From positions 1-13,598 of the forward strand of contig JAEUGJ010000036.1 in the NCBI GenBank assembly GCA_016775335.1: 13,598 nt of DNA, given 5' to 3'. Below are positions 1-6,189 of the stretch, piece after piece. A model generated the notes under the pieces. That model was not told the origin of the DNA. It was given only the letters and a program-made list of their open reading frames with translations, and did not search any database. This DNA is from Mogibacterium sp. GTDB taxonomy: Bacteria > Bacillota > Clostridia > Peptostreptococcales > Anaerovoracaceae. Position numbers and translations under genes: made by a program. Each line of letters opens with the position of its first letter. The first letter of the stretch is position 1.

Positions 1-21
1 TTTCCTTATATGGAGAGGAAG

Positions 22-42
22 GGAAACGGCGCAGCCGTTTCC
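22..42. repeat. GC-rich perfect hairpin at left edge
   Basis: A 9-bp perfect inverted repeat (GGAAACGGC, bases 22-30, and GCCGTTTCC, 34-42) surrounds a 3-base loop. No T-run follows it on the plus strand, so it is not a textbook intrinsic terminator. It could end transcription of a gene left of the window or belong to the repeat-rich DNA that follows. A related but imperfect hairpin using the same GCCGTTTCC arm lies after trmD at 5089-5113. Confidence 0.5.
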
Positions 43-70
43 GACCTCATCCCATTCGGACCAATAGACA

Positions 71-234
71 CCGATAGACGTGGTGCTTCCGGACGAAGAA
101 ACAAGGATTTGCGGACGGTGAGGCACCACGTCTCAGCCGCCGAGGACCCATCCGACCCGATAGACGTGGTGCTTCCGGACGAAGAAACAAGGATTTGCGG
201 GCGGTGGGGCACCACGTCCCAGCCGCCGAAGGCT
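71..234. repeat. two direct copies of a 56-bp element with terminal inverted repeats
   Basis: Bases 71-148 and 157-234 are near-identical and offset by exactly 86 bp. The first 44 bases of each copy match, and only scattered transitions follow (for example 115/201, 121/207, 132/218). Within each copy GACGTGGTGC (77-86; 163-172) and GCACCACGTC (123-132; 209-218) form a perfect 10-bp inverted repeat bounding a 56-bp unit. Long open frames run through the region on both strands, but they only reflect its high GC and none has a ribosome binding site or a recognisable family. It looks like a REP/BIME-like or miniature non-autonomous intergenic repeat. No transposase is visible. Confidence 0.75.
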
Positions 235-366
235 CGCTGCCTCCAACCCGCCTTCGAAGGCTCCATGGGCCTCTCCATGGACTTGCTGAAGGGCGATTCC
301 TATCCAGGCAAAACCTGGTTTCTGCGCAAACAACGCTATTTTTCCCTGTTATTAGATATAACTTAC

Positions 367-394
367 TTGAAAAAACCTGCAATTGGTGTACAAT
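367..394 (+). promoter_or_regulatory. putative sigma-A promoter of map
   Basis: TTGAAA (367-372) and TACAAT (389-394) are separated by 16 bp, each one mismatch from the consensus hexamer. Transcription would start near base 401, giving a leader of about 27 bases that holds the GAGAGGAG ribosome binding site. The A+T-rich sequence contrasts with the GC-rich repeats just upstream. Confidence 0.6.
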
Positions 395-427
395 TATACA
401 TGTAAAAAACTGAGAGGAGACAATACG

Positions 428-1300
428 ATGACGGATTGGGGAAGAAATGATCCGTGCTGGTGCGGCAGCGGAAAGAAATACAAGAAATGCCATTACGAGT
501 TCGACCGTAAATTGGAAGAGCTATACGATATGGGGGCAGTGGTTCCCTCCCGGGATATTATCAAGACGCCGGATGAAATCGAGGGAATTCGCAAGAGTGC
601 ACAGGTGAACATTGCGGTCCTGGATTATGTGGCCGAGCATATTCGGGAAGGCATCAGCACTGCGGAGATCGATAAATGGGTGTACGACGAGACTACCAAG
701 CGAGGCGGAATTCCGGCACCGCTGGATTACGAGGGTTTTCCGAAGAGCGTGTGCACCTCCATCAATGAGGAGGTATGCCACGGCATTCCTTCCGAGGATG
801 TAATATTGAAGGACGGCGATATCATCAACGTGGACGTATCCACGATTTTGGATCGTTTTTATTCCGATTCCTCCCGGATGTTCTGCATTGGAAACGTCGC
901 TCCGGAGAACCGCAAGCTGGTAGAGGATGTCCACAAGGCCATTGAAATCGGACTGGAGCAGGTGAAGCCGTGGGGCTACCTGGGCGACATGGGCCAGGCC
1001 ATCCATGATTTTGCCAAATCCCAAGGCTACAGCGTGGTTCGGGAAATCGGCGGTCACGGATGCGGTCTCGAGTTCCACGAGGATCCGTGGGTTGGTTTTA
1101 CCACAAAAAAAGGCACGGAGATGGTTATGGCACCGGGCATGGTCTTCACCATCGAGCCGATGATTAATCTGGGAAAACCGCAGGTTTACACGGATAAGGA
1201 CAACGGCTGGACCGTATACACCAGAGACGGAAAGCCGTCGGCACAGTGGGAGATTCAGGTGCTCATCACCGAAGACGGATACGAGATTTTGGCGTACTAG
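428..1300 (+). CDS. map: methionine aminopeptidase, type I, with N-terminal SEC-C zinc motif
   Basis: It removes the initiator methionine from nascent cytosolic proteins. The 290-residue product starts with a SEC-C motif (residues 6-22, RNDPCWCGSGKKYKKCH; zinc ligands C10, C12, C21, H22). This is followed by a linker and the pita-bread peptidase fold. The five expected metal ligands are visible by pattern: D136 (NVDVS), D147 (YSDSSR), H210 (GGHGCG), E243 (TIEPM) and E275 (QWEIQ); H118 and H217 are also present. The ATG at 428 is preferred because GAGAGGAG (412-419) lies 8 bases before it and the zinc motif then begins at once; an in-frame upstream start at 383 lies inside the promoter. SEC-C-fused MetAPs are known, and the motif is thought to help ribosome or zinc association. 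The gene stands alone here, with its own promoter and repeats on both sides. Confidence 0.97.
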   Translation: MTDWGRNDPCWCGSGKKYKKCHYEFDRKLEELYDMGAVVPSRDIIKTPDEIEGIRKSAQVNIAVLDYVAEHIREGISTAEIDKWVYDETTKRGGIPAPLDYEGFPKSVCTSINEEVCHGIPSEDVILKDGDIINVDVSTILDRFYSDSSRMFCIGNVAPENRKLVEDVHKAIEIGLEQVKPWGYLGDMGQAIHDFAKSQGYSVVREIGGHGCGLEFHEDPWVGFTTKKGTEMVMAPGMVFTIEPMINLGKPQVYTDKDNGWTVYTRDGKPSAQWEIQVLITEDGYEILAY

Positions 1301-1309
1301 CGCAAGGCG

Positions 1310-1398
1310 GGCGGAGCCCCGGAAGGCACGGCGGAGCCCGGACAAGTGTGGCGAAGCCCCGGAAGGCACGGCGAAGCCCTCACACGCGGGCGGAGCCC
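1310..1398. repeat. 20-bp/40-bp GC-rich tandem repeat
   Basis: The core GGCGRAGCCC occurs five times, at 1310, 1330, 1350, 1370 and 1389, a spacing of 20, 20, 20 and 19 bases. The 10-base linkers alternate: CGGAAGGCAC follows cores 1 and 3, and other sequences follow cores 2 and 4, so the larger period is 40 bp. Each core is itself a small palindrome (GGC...GCC). It starts 9 bases after the map stop codon and is not coding. Confidence 0.85.
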
Positions 1399-1417
1399 AC
1401 AGAATGATTCAGAAAAA

Positions 1418-1464
1418 AAGAAGGAGATAGTGTCAAAGAAAATTCTTGACACCATCTCCTTCTT
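1418..1464 (-). terminator. long inverted repeat; intrinsic terminator on minus strand overlapping ylxM promoter
   Basis: Arms 1418-1436 and 1446-1464 pair over 11 + 7 bp with one internal mismatch (A1429/C1453) around a 9-base loop. On the minus strand the stem runs straight into an uninterrupted T-run (complement of the A-run 1413-1419), which is the structure of an intrinsic terminator. On the plus strand no T-run follows. The right arm contains the TTGACA -35 box of the next promoter. No minus-strand gene lies nearby to need this terminator, so it may block antisense transcription into map or serve as a protein-binding palindrome. Confidence 0.6.
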
Positions 1465-1474
1465 ATGGTATATT
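1446..1474 (+). promoter_or_regulatory. sigma-A promoter of the ylxM-ffh operon
   Basis: TTGACA (1446-1451, perfect) and TATATT (1469-1474) are separated by exactly 17 bp. The expected start of transcription is about base 1481, only two bases before the ylxM ATG at 1483, so the mRNA would be leaderless or nearly so. The -35 box lies within the right arm of the 1418-1464 inverted repeat. Confidence 0.75.
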
Positions 1475-1482
1475 AGGCAAGT

Positions 1483-1848
1483 ATGATTGAGAATTTATCC
1501 AAAGTAGAATATGCAAGCCTGCTGTACGACTTTTACGGCGAACTGCTGGACGAGAACAAAAAGGAAATCATGAACCTGTATCATGAAGACAACCTTTCTT
1601 TGGCAGAGATTGCGGAGGATTTGGGACAGAGCCGCCAGGGCGTGCACTACACCCTGAAGAAGGCAGAGAAGTCCCTGGAGAAATATGAAGAGCGGCTGGG
1701 ACTGGTTCGAAAGTATCTGGAGAACCTGCGAAAGTACGAGCAAGTGGAAGAAATTGCGGAGAAGTACCGGAAGGATGACACCCTGGATGAAGGGGTTCGG
1801 CAGGATATCCGGGTGCTCACCGACATGATTAAAGATTTAATGGAGTAG
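1483..1848 (+). CDS. ylxM: YlxM-family helix-turn-helix protein, SRP-associated
   Basis: This is a 121-residue protein of the UPF0122/YlxM family, which is almost always encoded directly before ffh and is thought to modulate signal recognition particle function (reported for the streptococcal homologue). A sigma-70 region-4-like helix-turn-helix is seen at about residues 38-60 (LSLAEIAEDLGQSRQGVHYT), followed by a charged helical tail. The start at 1483 fits the family N-terminus (a YLYDFY-like segment at residues 10-18), and no other in-frame ATG exists before residue 30. There is no real ribosome binding site: only AGG at 1475-1477. With the promoter just upstream, this suggests leaderless translation. 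The stop is 3 bases before ffh. Confidence 0.93.
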   Translation: MIENLSKVEYASLLYDFYGELLDENKKEIMNLYHEDNLSLAEIAEDLGQSRQGVHYTLKKAEKSLEKYEERLGLVRKYLENLRKYEQVEEIAEKYRKDDTLDEGVRQDIRVLTDMIKDLME

Positions 1849-1851
1849 AAG

Positions 1852-3192
1852 ATGGCATTTGAAGGATTAGCGGATAAGTTGCAAGATACCTTCAGACATC
1901 TGCGCGGCAAGGGCGTTCTCACGGAGAAGGACATCGATTCGGCGATGCGGGAAGTGAAGCTGGCATTGCTGGAAGCGGACGTCAACTTCAAAGTGGTAAA
2001 GAAGTTCGTTGCGGATGTGAAGGAAAAGGCCATGGGACAGGACGTGATGAAGAGCCTGACCCCGGCACAGCAGGTTGTCAAGATCGTCAAAGATGAACTG
2101 GTGGACATGATGGGCGGCGCCAACAGCAAGCTCACCTATTCCCCGAGCGGTTTTACCGTCTACATGATGGTAGGACTTCAGGGTACCGGTAAAACCACCA
2201 CCTGCGGAAAATTAGCCAATTACCTGAAACAGAACGGAAAGAAACCGATGCTCTGTGCCTGCGACGTGTACCGTCCGGCGGCGATTGATCAGCTGGAAGT
2301 GGTTGGAAAAGCAGTGAATACCCCGGTATTCACCATGCGGGAATCCGGCGACCCGGTGGAAATTGCCAAAGCCGCGGTGGAAGCGGCGGAGCGCAAGGGC
2401 TGTAACGTATTGATTGTGGATACGGCCGGCCGGCTGCAGATCGATGAGAAGCTGATGGACGAGCTGAAACAGCTCAAGAAGAACATCCGCCCTCACGAGA
2501 TTCTGCTGGTGGTAGACGCCCTCACCGGTCAGGATGCGGTGAACATCGCTTCCGGCTTCGACGAAGCCCTGGGTGTGGACGGCATCGTGATGACCAAGAT
2601 GGACGGTGACTCCCGAGGCGGTGCGGCACTTTCGGCCAAGAGCGTAACGGGCAAGCCGATCAAGTTCATGGGTACCGGCGAGAAGTACGACGCTTTGGAG
2701 CCGTTCCATCCGGATCGTATCGCTTCCCGAATCCTGGGAATGGGCGATATGATGAGCCTGATCGAACATGCGGAGAATTCCTACACCGAAGAAGAAGCTC
2801 TGAAGATGGAAGAGAAGCTTCGGAAGAACAAGTTCGACCTGGACGATTTCCTCGAACAGATGGAGCAAATCAATAAGATGGGCGGTCTGGCAAAAATAAT
2901 CGGCATGATTCCGGGCATTTCCGAGAAGGACAAGCAGCAACTGGACTTCGACCGGGGCGCGGAGCAGCTGAACCAAATGAAGGCGATTATCCAGTCCATG
3001 ACCAAAGCGGAACGAAGAGACCCTTCCATTCTCAACGCCAGCCGGCGGAAGAGAATTGCTGCGGGAAGCGGAAGAACGGTCACCGAAGTGAACGCGCTGA
3101 TCAAGCAGTTCACGGAGATGAAGAAGCAGCTGAAAATGTTCAACAACCCGAAGGCTATGAAGAGAAACAAGCTATTTCGCGGTTTGATGTAA
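1852..3192 (+). CDS. ffh: signal recognition particle GTPase Ffh (SRP54)
   Basis: It binds signal sequences of nascent membrane and secreted proteins, together with SRP RNA, and delivers them to FtsY. The 446-residue protein shows the N-terminal four-helix bundle (1-90) and the GTPase domain with P-loop GLQGTGKTT (108-116), DVYRPAAIDQL (138-148), DTAGR (190-194) and TKMDGDSRGG (248-257). The M domain starts near 296 and includes the RNA-binding helix-turn-helix segment RRKRIAAGSGRTVTEVN (398-414). Length is typical for Firmicutes. The ATG overlaps the ylxM end region, with GGAG at 1842-1845 as its ribosome binding site, so the two genes are probably translationally coupled. Confidence 0.98.
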   Translation: MAFEGLADKLQDTFRHLRGKGVLTEKDIDSAMREVKLALLEADVNFKVVKKFVADVKEKAMGQDVMKSLTPAQQVVKIVKDELVDMMGGANSKLTYSPSGFTVYMMVGLQGTGKTTTCGKLANYLKQNGKKPMLCACDVYRPAAIDQLEVVGKAVNTPVFTMRESGDPVEIAKAAVEAAERKGCNVLIVDTAGRLQIDEKLMDELKQLKKNIRPHEILLVVDALTGQDAVNIASGFDEALGVDGIVMTKMDGDSRGGAALSAKSVTGKPIKFMGTGEKYDALEPFHPDRIASRILGMGDMMSLIEHAENSYTEEEALKMEEKLRKNKFDLDDFLEQMEQINKMGGLAKIIGMIPGISEKDKQQLDFDRGAEQLNQMKAIIQSMTKAERRDPSILNASRRKRIAAGSGRTVTEVNALIKQFTEMKKQLKMFNNPKAMKRNKLFRGLM

Positions 3193-3253
3193 TATGCCTT
3201 ATCGGCAGCTTACGATGTAACTAATTTATTTTTTTATTAAACAGGAGGACAAA

Positions 3254-3496
3254 ATGGTAAAGATTAGACTGAAGAGAATGGGCGCACACAAGAGACCTTT
3301 CTACAGAGTAGTAGTAGCGGATTCCCGTACCCCGAGAGACGGCAGATTCATCGAGGAGATTGGAACTTACAACCCGCTGAAGGATCCTGCAGAGATCAAG
3401 ATCGACGCAGAAAAGGCTCAGAAGTGGATTTCCAACGGTGCGCAGCCGACCGATACAGTAAGAGCTCTTCTGAAAAAATCCGGCGTAGAACTCTAA
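3254..3496 (+). CDS. rpsP: 30S ribosomal protein bS16
   Basis: This 80-residue protein matches bS16 along its whole length: the MVKIRLKRMGAHKRPFYRVV start, the RDGRFIEEIGTYNP segment (residues 28-41) and the WISNGAQPTDTV segment (58-69). It is a small-subunit assembly protein. AGGAGG (3243-3248) lies 5 bases before the ATG. The 61-base gap after ffh is A+T rich near its end (a T-run around 3229-3236) but has no convincing hairpin, so read-through from ffh is likely. The order rpsP, khpA, rimM, trmD is standard in Firmicutes. Confidence 0.98.
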   Translation: MVKIRLKRMGAHKRPFYRVVVADSRTPRDGRFIEEIGTYNPLKDPAEIKIDAEKAQKWISNGAQPTDTVRALLKKSGVEL

Positions 3497-3515
3497 GAGA
3501 AGGGAATTTCAAATC

Positions 3516-3749
3516 ATGGCTAGTCTAGTTGAAGCAATTGCCAAAGCACTGGTATCTAAGCCTGACGAAGTCGTTGTAACCACAGAAGGAACGGAAGATA
3601 ACATTACCGTATTCCTCAAAGTTGCGAAAGATGATATGGGTAAGATCATTGGCAAACAGGGACGGATTGCGAAAGCCATTCGAACAGTGGTCAAAGCGGC
3701 AGCCATCAAGCAGAACAAAAGAGTCTCGGTGGAGATCGTAGAAGACTAA
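3516..3749 (+). CDS. khpA: KH-domain RNA-binding protein KhpA
   Basis: This 77-residue single KH-domain protein has the GXXG loop in IIGKQGR (residues 44-50). In streptococci and other Firmicutes KhpA dimerises or pairs with KhpB (Jag/EloR), binds RNA and influences cell elongation and division. Its place between rpsP and rimM is the conserved one. A weak AAGGGAA ribosome binding site precedes the ATG. The gene lies 19 bases after rpsP, so it is in the same transcript. Confidence 0.95.
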   Translation: MASLVEAIAKALVSKPDEVVVTTEGTEDNITVFLKVAKDDMGKIIGKQGRIAKAIRTVVKAAAIKQNKRVSVEIVED

Positions 3750-3775
3750 TATCAGAGTCTGGCGAACTGAAAGAT

Positions 3776-3810
3776 ACAAGCATGCAGGAGAGATTTCTGC
3801 ATGCTTGTTT
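3776..3810 (+). terminator. strong hairpin between khpA and rimM (possible attenuator)
   Basis: A perfect 12-bp stem, ACAAGCATGCAG (3776-3787) with CTGCATGCTTGT (3797-3808), encloses a 9-base loop. Only a short T-run (3808-3810) follows, then GCTAAT and the rimM ribosome binding site AGGAG (3817-3821). It could be a leaky terminator that lowers rimM-trmD expression relative to rpsP, or an RNA-processing site. The stem itself is certain; its role is inferred. Confidence 0.6.
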
Positions 3811-3827
3811 GCTAATAGGAGAAAAAA

Positions 3828-4358
3828 ATGGCTTTAAAAGATGACAATACGATGGTGAACATCGGCCGCCTCACCTCGGCGGTGGGACTGAAAGGCGAGA
3901 TTAAGGTGCTGACCTATGCGGAAGATTCAGAGAATCTTCACGAAGGTACGGTGCTTTACATGGAAAAAGGGGGTACAATAACCACGGCGGAGGTTACCGG
4001 AATCCGGTACCAGAAGAACCGCCCGGTGATTCGCCTGGAGAACGTGACGGATCGAAACGGCGCAGAGGCGCTGCGGAATGTGGAGATTTACATTTCCGAG
4101 GAGGATCTGGAAGAGCTTCCGGAGGGAGAATACTACATCCGGGATTTGATCGGATGTGAGGTGTACGACCGGGCCAGCGGACGGACACTGGGAAAAGTGG
4201 ACGACGTGCTTCAGAACACGGCCCAGAGCGTGTACCGGGTGCTGGACGAGACAGGCAAGGAAATCCTGATTCCGGCGGTGGAAGCTTTTGAGCGGGAAAT
4301 CGATCCGGAACGAGGCGTGATTGAAGTGGAACTGATTCCGGGATTTCTGGAGGACTAG
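3828..4358 (+). CDS. rimM: ribosome maturation factor RimM
   Basis: RimM binds uS19 and helps mature the 3' domain of 16S rRNA. The 176-residue protein has the N-terminal RimM barrel (about residues 9-90, with IGRLTSAVGLKGEIKV at 12-27) and the C-terminal PRC-like barrel (about 101-172, YYIRDLIGCEVYD and the ILIPAVEAFEREID segment). ATG 3828 is chosen over the in-frame ATG at 3852 because AGGAG is placed 6 bases before it; the 3852 start would match the usual family N-terminus but has no ribosome binding site. It lies one base before trmD. Confidence 0.96.
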   Translation: MALKDDNTMVNIGRLTSAVGLKGEIKVLTYAEDSENLHEGTVLYMEKGGTITTAEVTGIRYQKNRPVIRLENVTDRNGAEALRNVEIYISEEDLEELPEGEYYIRDLIGCEVYDRASGRTLGKVDDVLQNTAQSVYRVLDETGKEILIPAVEAFEREIDPERGVIEVELIPGFLED

Positions 4359-4359
4359 A

Positions 4360-5085
4360 ATGAAGATCAATATTTTGACCCTGTTTCCGGAGATGTTCAC
4401 CCCGCTGCAGGAGAGCATGCTGGGAAGAGCCCGGGAGAAGGGCATCCTGGAAATCAACCTGATTAACATTCGGGATTATACAGAGGACAAGCACAACCGA
4501 GTGGACGATACCCCATTCGGCGGCGGTGCGGGAATGGTGATGCAGGTGCAGCCCATCCTATCGGCTTACCGGGAAAATCACCTGCAGGGACCGTGTCTGT
4601 ACATGTCTCCTCGCGGCAAAATGCTGAACGGCGAGATGGCAGAATCCCTGTCCCGGCAGGAGGAGATTACCATTCTGTGCGGTCACTACGAAGGGGTGGA
4701 TCAGCGCGCCCTGGACCTGCTGCAGGCAGAGGAAGTGACCATCGGCGACTATATTCTGACCGGCGGAGAGCTTCCCGCTATGGTTCTGGTGGATACGGTG
4801 GCTCGTTTTCTGGACGGGGTGCTGGCCGGAGAGGAATCGGTAAAAGAAGAATCCGTCTATTCCGGACTCCTGGAATATCCTCACTACACCAAACCGCGGG
4901 AGGTGGAAGGCCTCACCGTACCGGAGGTGCTGGTCAGCGGAAACCATGAGAAAATCGACCTCTGGCGATACGAGAAATCCTTGGAAATCACCAAGGAACG
5001 GCGGCCGGATCTGTTCCTGGAATATTTGGAATCCGAGCCCGCCCTCTCCAAGAAAGAGAAGAAAATTCTGGAAGAAATTAAGTAG
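4360..5085 (+). CDS. trmD: tRNA (guanine-N1-)-methyltransferase TrmD
   Basis: It methylates G37 of tRNAs that read CNN codons, using S-adenosylmethionine, and so prevents +1 frameshifting. The 241-residue SPOUT enzyme shows PFGGGAGM (52-59), ILCGHYEGVDQR (105-116) and the trefoil-knot SAM-site segment IGDYILTGGELPAM (128-141). It also has the LLEYPHYTKP (170-179) and VSGNHEKIDLWR (192-203) segments used for tRNA recognition and catalysis. Starting one base after the rimM stop, it is probably translated by coupling, with GGAGGA inside rimM as ribosome binding site. It is the last gene of the translation operon. Confidence 0.98.
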   Translation: MKINILTLFPEMFTPLQESMLGRAREKGILEINLINIRDYTEDKHNRVDDTPFGGGAGMVMQVQPILSAYRENHLQGPCLYMSPRGKMLNGEMAESLSRQEEITILCGHYEGVDQRALDLLQAEEVTIGDYILTGGELPAMVLVDTVARFLDGVLAGEESVKEESVYSGLLEYPHYTKPREVEGLTVPEVLVSGNHEKIDLWRYEKSLEITKERRPDLFLEYLESEPALSKKEKKILEEIK

Positions 5086-5088
5086 AAC

Positions 5089-5113
5089 GGGAACGGCTTT
5101 CACCGCCGTTTCC
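5089..5113 (+). terminator. hairpin after trmD, weak terminator candidate
   Basis: A 9-bp stem (5089-5097 with 5105-5113, one G-T pair) surrounds a 7-base loop four bases past the trmD stop. It is followed by an A+T-rich stretch (AAATAAAAATTTATTG), not a clean T-run. It marks the likely end of the translation operon, since a new promoter begins at 5127, but termination may be incomplete. Confidence 0.45.
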
Positions 5114-5126
5114 AAATAAAAATTTA

Positions 5127-5160
5127 TTGTATTTGGGGATTAATTCGTGTAGAATTAATC
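5127..5160 (+). promoter_or_regulatory. promoter with overlapping operator-like inverted repeat
   Basis: TTGTAT (5127-5132) and TAGAAT (5150-5155) are separated by 17 bp. A perfect 9-bp inverted repeat, GATTAATTC (5138-5146) and GAATTAATC (5152-5160), overlaps the spacer, the -10 box and the expected start site near 5162. A protein bound there would block RNA polymerase, so repression of the following cell-envelope block is plausible. An RNA hairpin is less likely because most of the repeat lies upstream of the start site. Confidence 0.6.
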
Positions 5161-5173
5161 AGTAGGAGTGCGT

Positions 5174-6175
5174 ATGAAAAAGAAGTGGATTTGGTGGGGA
5201 ATATACATAATCGCCGTAATTTTATTAGCGGTGATTATATACGTGGTTCCGTCGCTGATGGGACTTCTGGATACCACATATACGATTGAAAGCGGAACGG
5301 TACAGGTGAAAGATTCCGTAGAAGATGCCTGGATTATCCGGGATGACACGGTGTACAGCGCAAAGGAAGATGCATCCATGGATGCATTGGTGAAGGACGG
5401 CACCCTGGTAAAGGGAAAGAGCCGTGTGGCTGCGCTGAAGGCCGGCGGAAGCCAAACCCTGGGACCGAAATATATGAAGCTGAGCCATAAGCTGGGAAAG
5501 TCGATGGAGGCCACGGAGGGTACCATTTCCTCCGGCGGTTACGTGAGTTATTCCGCGGATGGCTATGAAGGCACTCTAAATTCTTCCGTTCTGGATAAGG
5601 TGACGGAGAAAACCCTGAAGTCCGTGGGCAACGACAGCCTGGATCTCAGCGGTTCATCCTGTGCCGCCGGACAGCCGATTTTCCGTATTACCAAGAACGG
5701 AACCTGGTGGCTCGTATTTTTTGCGGATGCGGATCAGGCGAAGAAGTATACGGTGGGCGGCAAGGTGCAGACCACTTTGGAAGACAAGACATTGGAGACT
5801 ACCGTGCGGTCCGTTCAGAAGGACGGAGACCGTCGGCGCATCGTTCTTTCCTGCAAGGAATACCACCCGTCTTATCGGACGGAGCGAAAGGTTTCCCTGG
5901 AGAACGTGACGGAAAGCGACACCGGACTGTTGGTGGAAACCCGGAGCATCGTAAAAATCAAGGATCGGGAGGGTGTTCTGGTCCTGGATAAGGTGGGGCG
6001 AAAGCACTTCACCCCGATTCAGATTAAAGCCTCCAACGGCGAGACCGCCGCGGTCTATGAAGATCTGTACATGAACAGCAAGGGCGAATTCGTGGAGACC
6101 GTCAACAATTACGACGAAGTCGTCAAGTCGCCGAGCGCGAAGGATATTAAAGAAGCAAAAAAGAATCTCAATTAA
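5174..6175 (+). CDS. HlyD-like single-pass membrane protein of the yggS-sepF cluster
   Basis: The product of about 333 residues has a positively charged N-terminus (MKKKW), one transmembrane segment (about residues 7-28) and a long extracytoplasmic part. It resembles proteins annotated in Clostridia as HlyD-family adaptor subunits encoded just before yggS and sepF. Two beta-rich, lipoyl-like half segments can be seen at about 38-95 and 118-173, but no long coiled-coil hairpin as in classical efflux adaptors. No pump or outer-membrane partner is encoded nearby. ATG 5174 is chosen because TAGGAG (5163-5168) lies 5 bases before it; an in-frame GTG at 5168 overlaps that site. The role is unknown; the context suggests the cell envelope or division. 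Confidence 0.85.
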   Translation: MKKKWIWWGIYIIAVILLAVIIYVVPSLMGLLDTTYTIESGTVQVKDSVEDAWIIRDDTVYSAKEDASMDALVKDGTLVKGKSRVAALKAGGSQTLGPKYMKLSHKLGKSMEATEGTISSGGYVSYSADGYEGTLNSSVLDKVTEKTLKSVGNDSLDLSGSSCAAGQPIFRITKNGTWWLVFFADADQAKKYTVGGKVQTTLEDKTLETTVRSVQKDGDRRRIVLSCKEYHPSYRTERKVSLENVTESDTGLLVETRSIVKIKDREGVLVLDKVGRKHFTPIQIKASNGETAAVYEDLYMNSKGEFVETVNNYDEVVKSPSAKDIKEAKKNLN

Positions 6176-6189
6176 GAGGAGCGGATGAA

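Noticed and set aside
10..405. Open frames on both strands across the repeat region before map
   Set aside because: They pass through the duplicated 56-bp elements and, on the plus strand, the map promoter. They lack ribosome binding sites and resemble no protein family; high GC explains the lack of stops.
521..1369. Long minus-strand frame opposite map, with similar long minus frames opposite ffh (2212-2976) and lspA/rluD (8751-9809)
   Set aside because: Each lies opposite a clearly recognised conserved gene and shows no family match, so it is a shadow of codon bias.
1310..1398. CRISPR array
   Set aside because: The repeats are 10-base cores every 20 bases with recurring linkers, not 25-40 base repeats with unique spacers, and no cas gene is present.
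3193..3253. Terminator or riboswitch between ffh and rpsP
   Set aside because: There is a T-rich stretch but no stable stem before it, and no conserved leader structure is recognisable in 61 bases.
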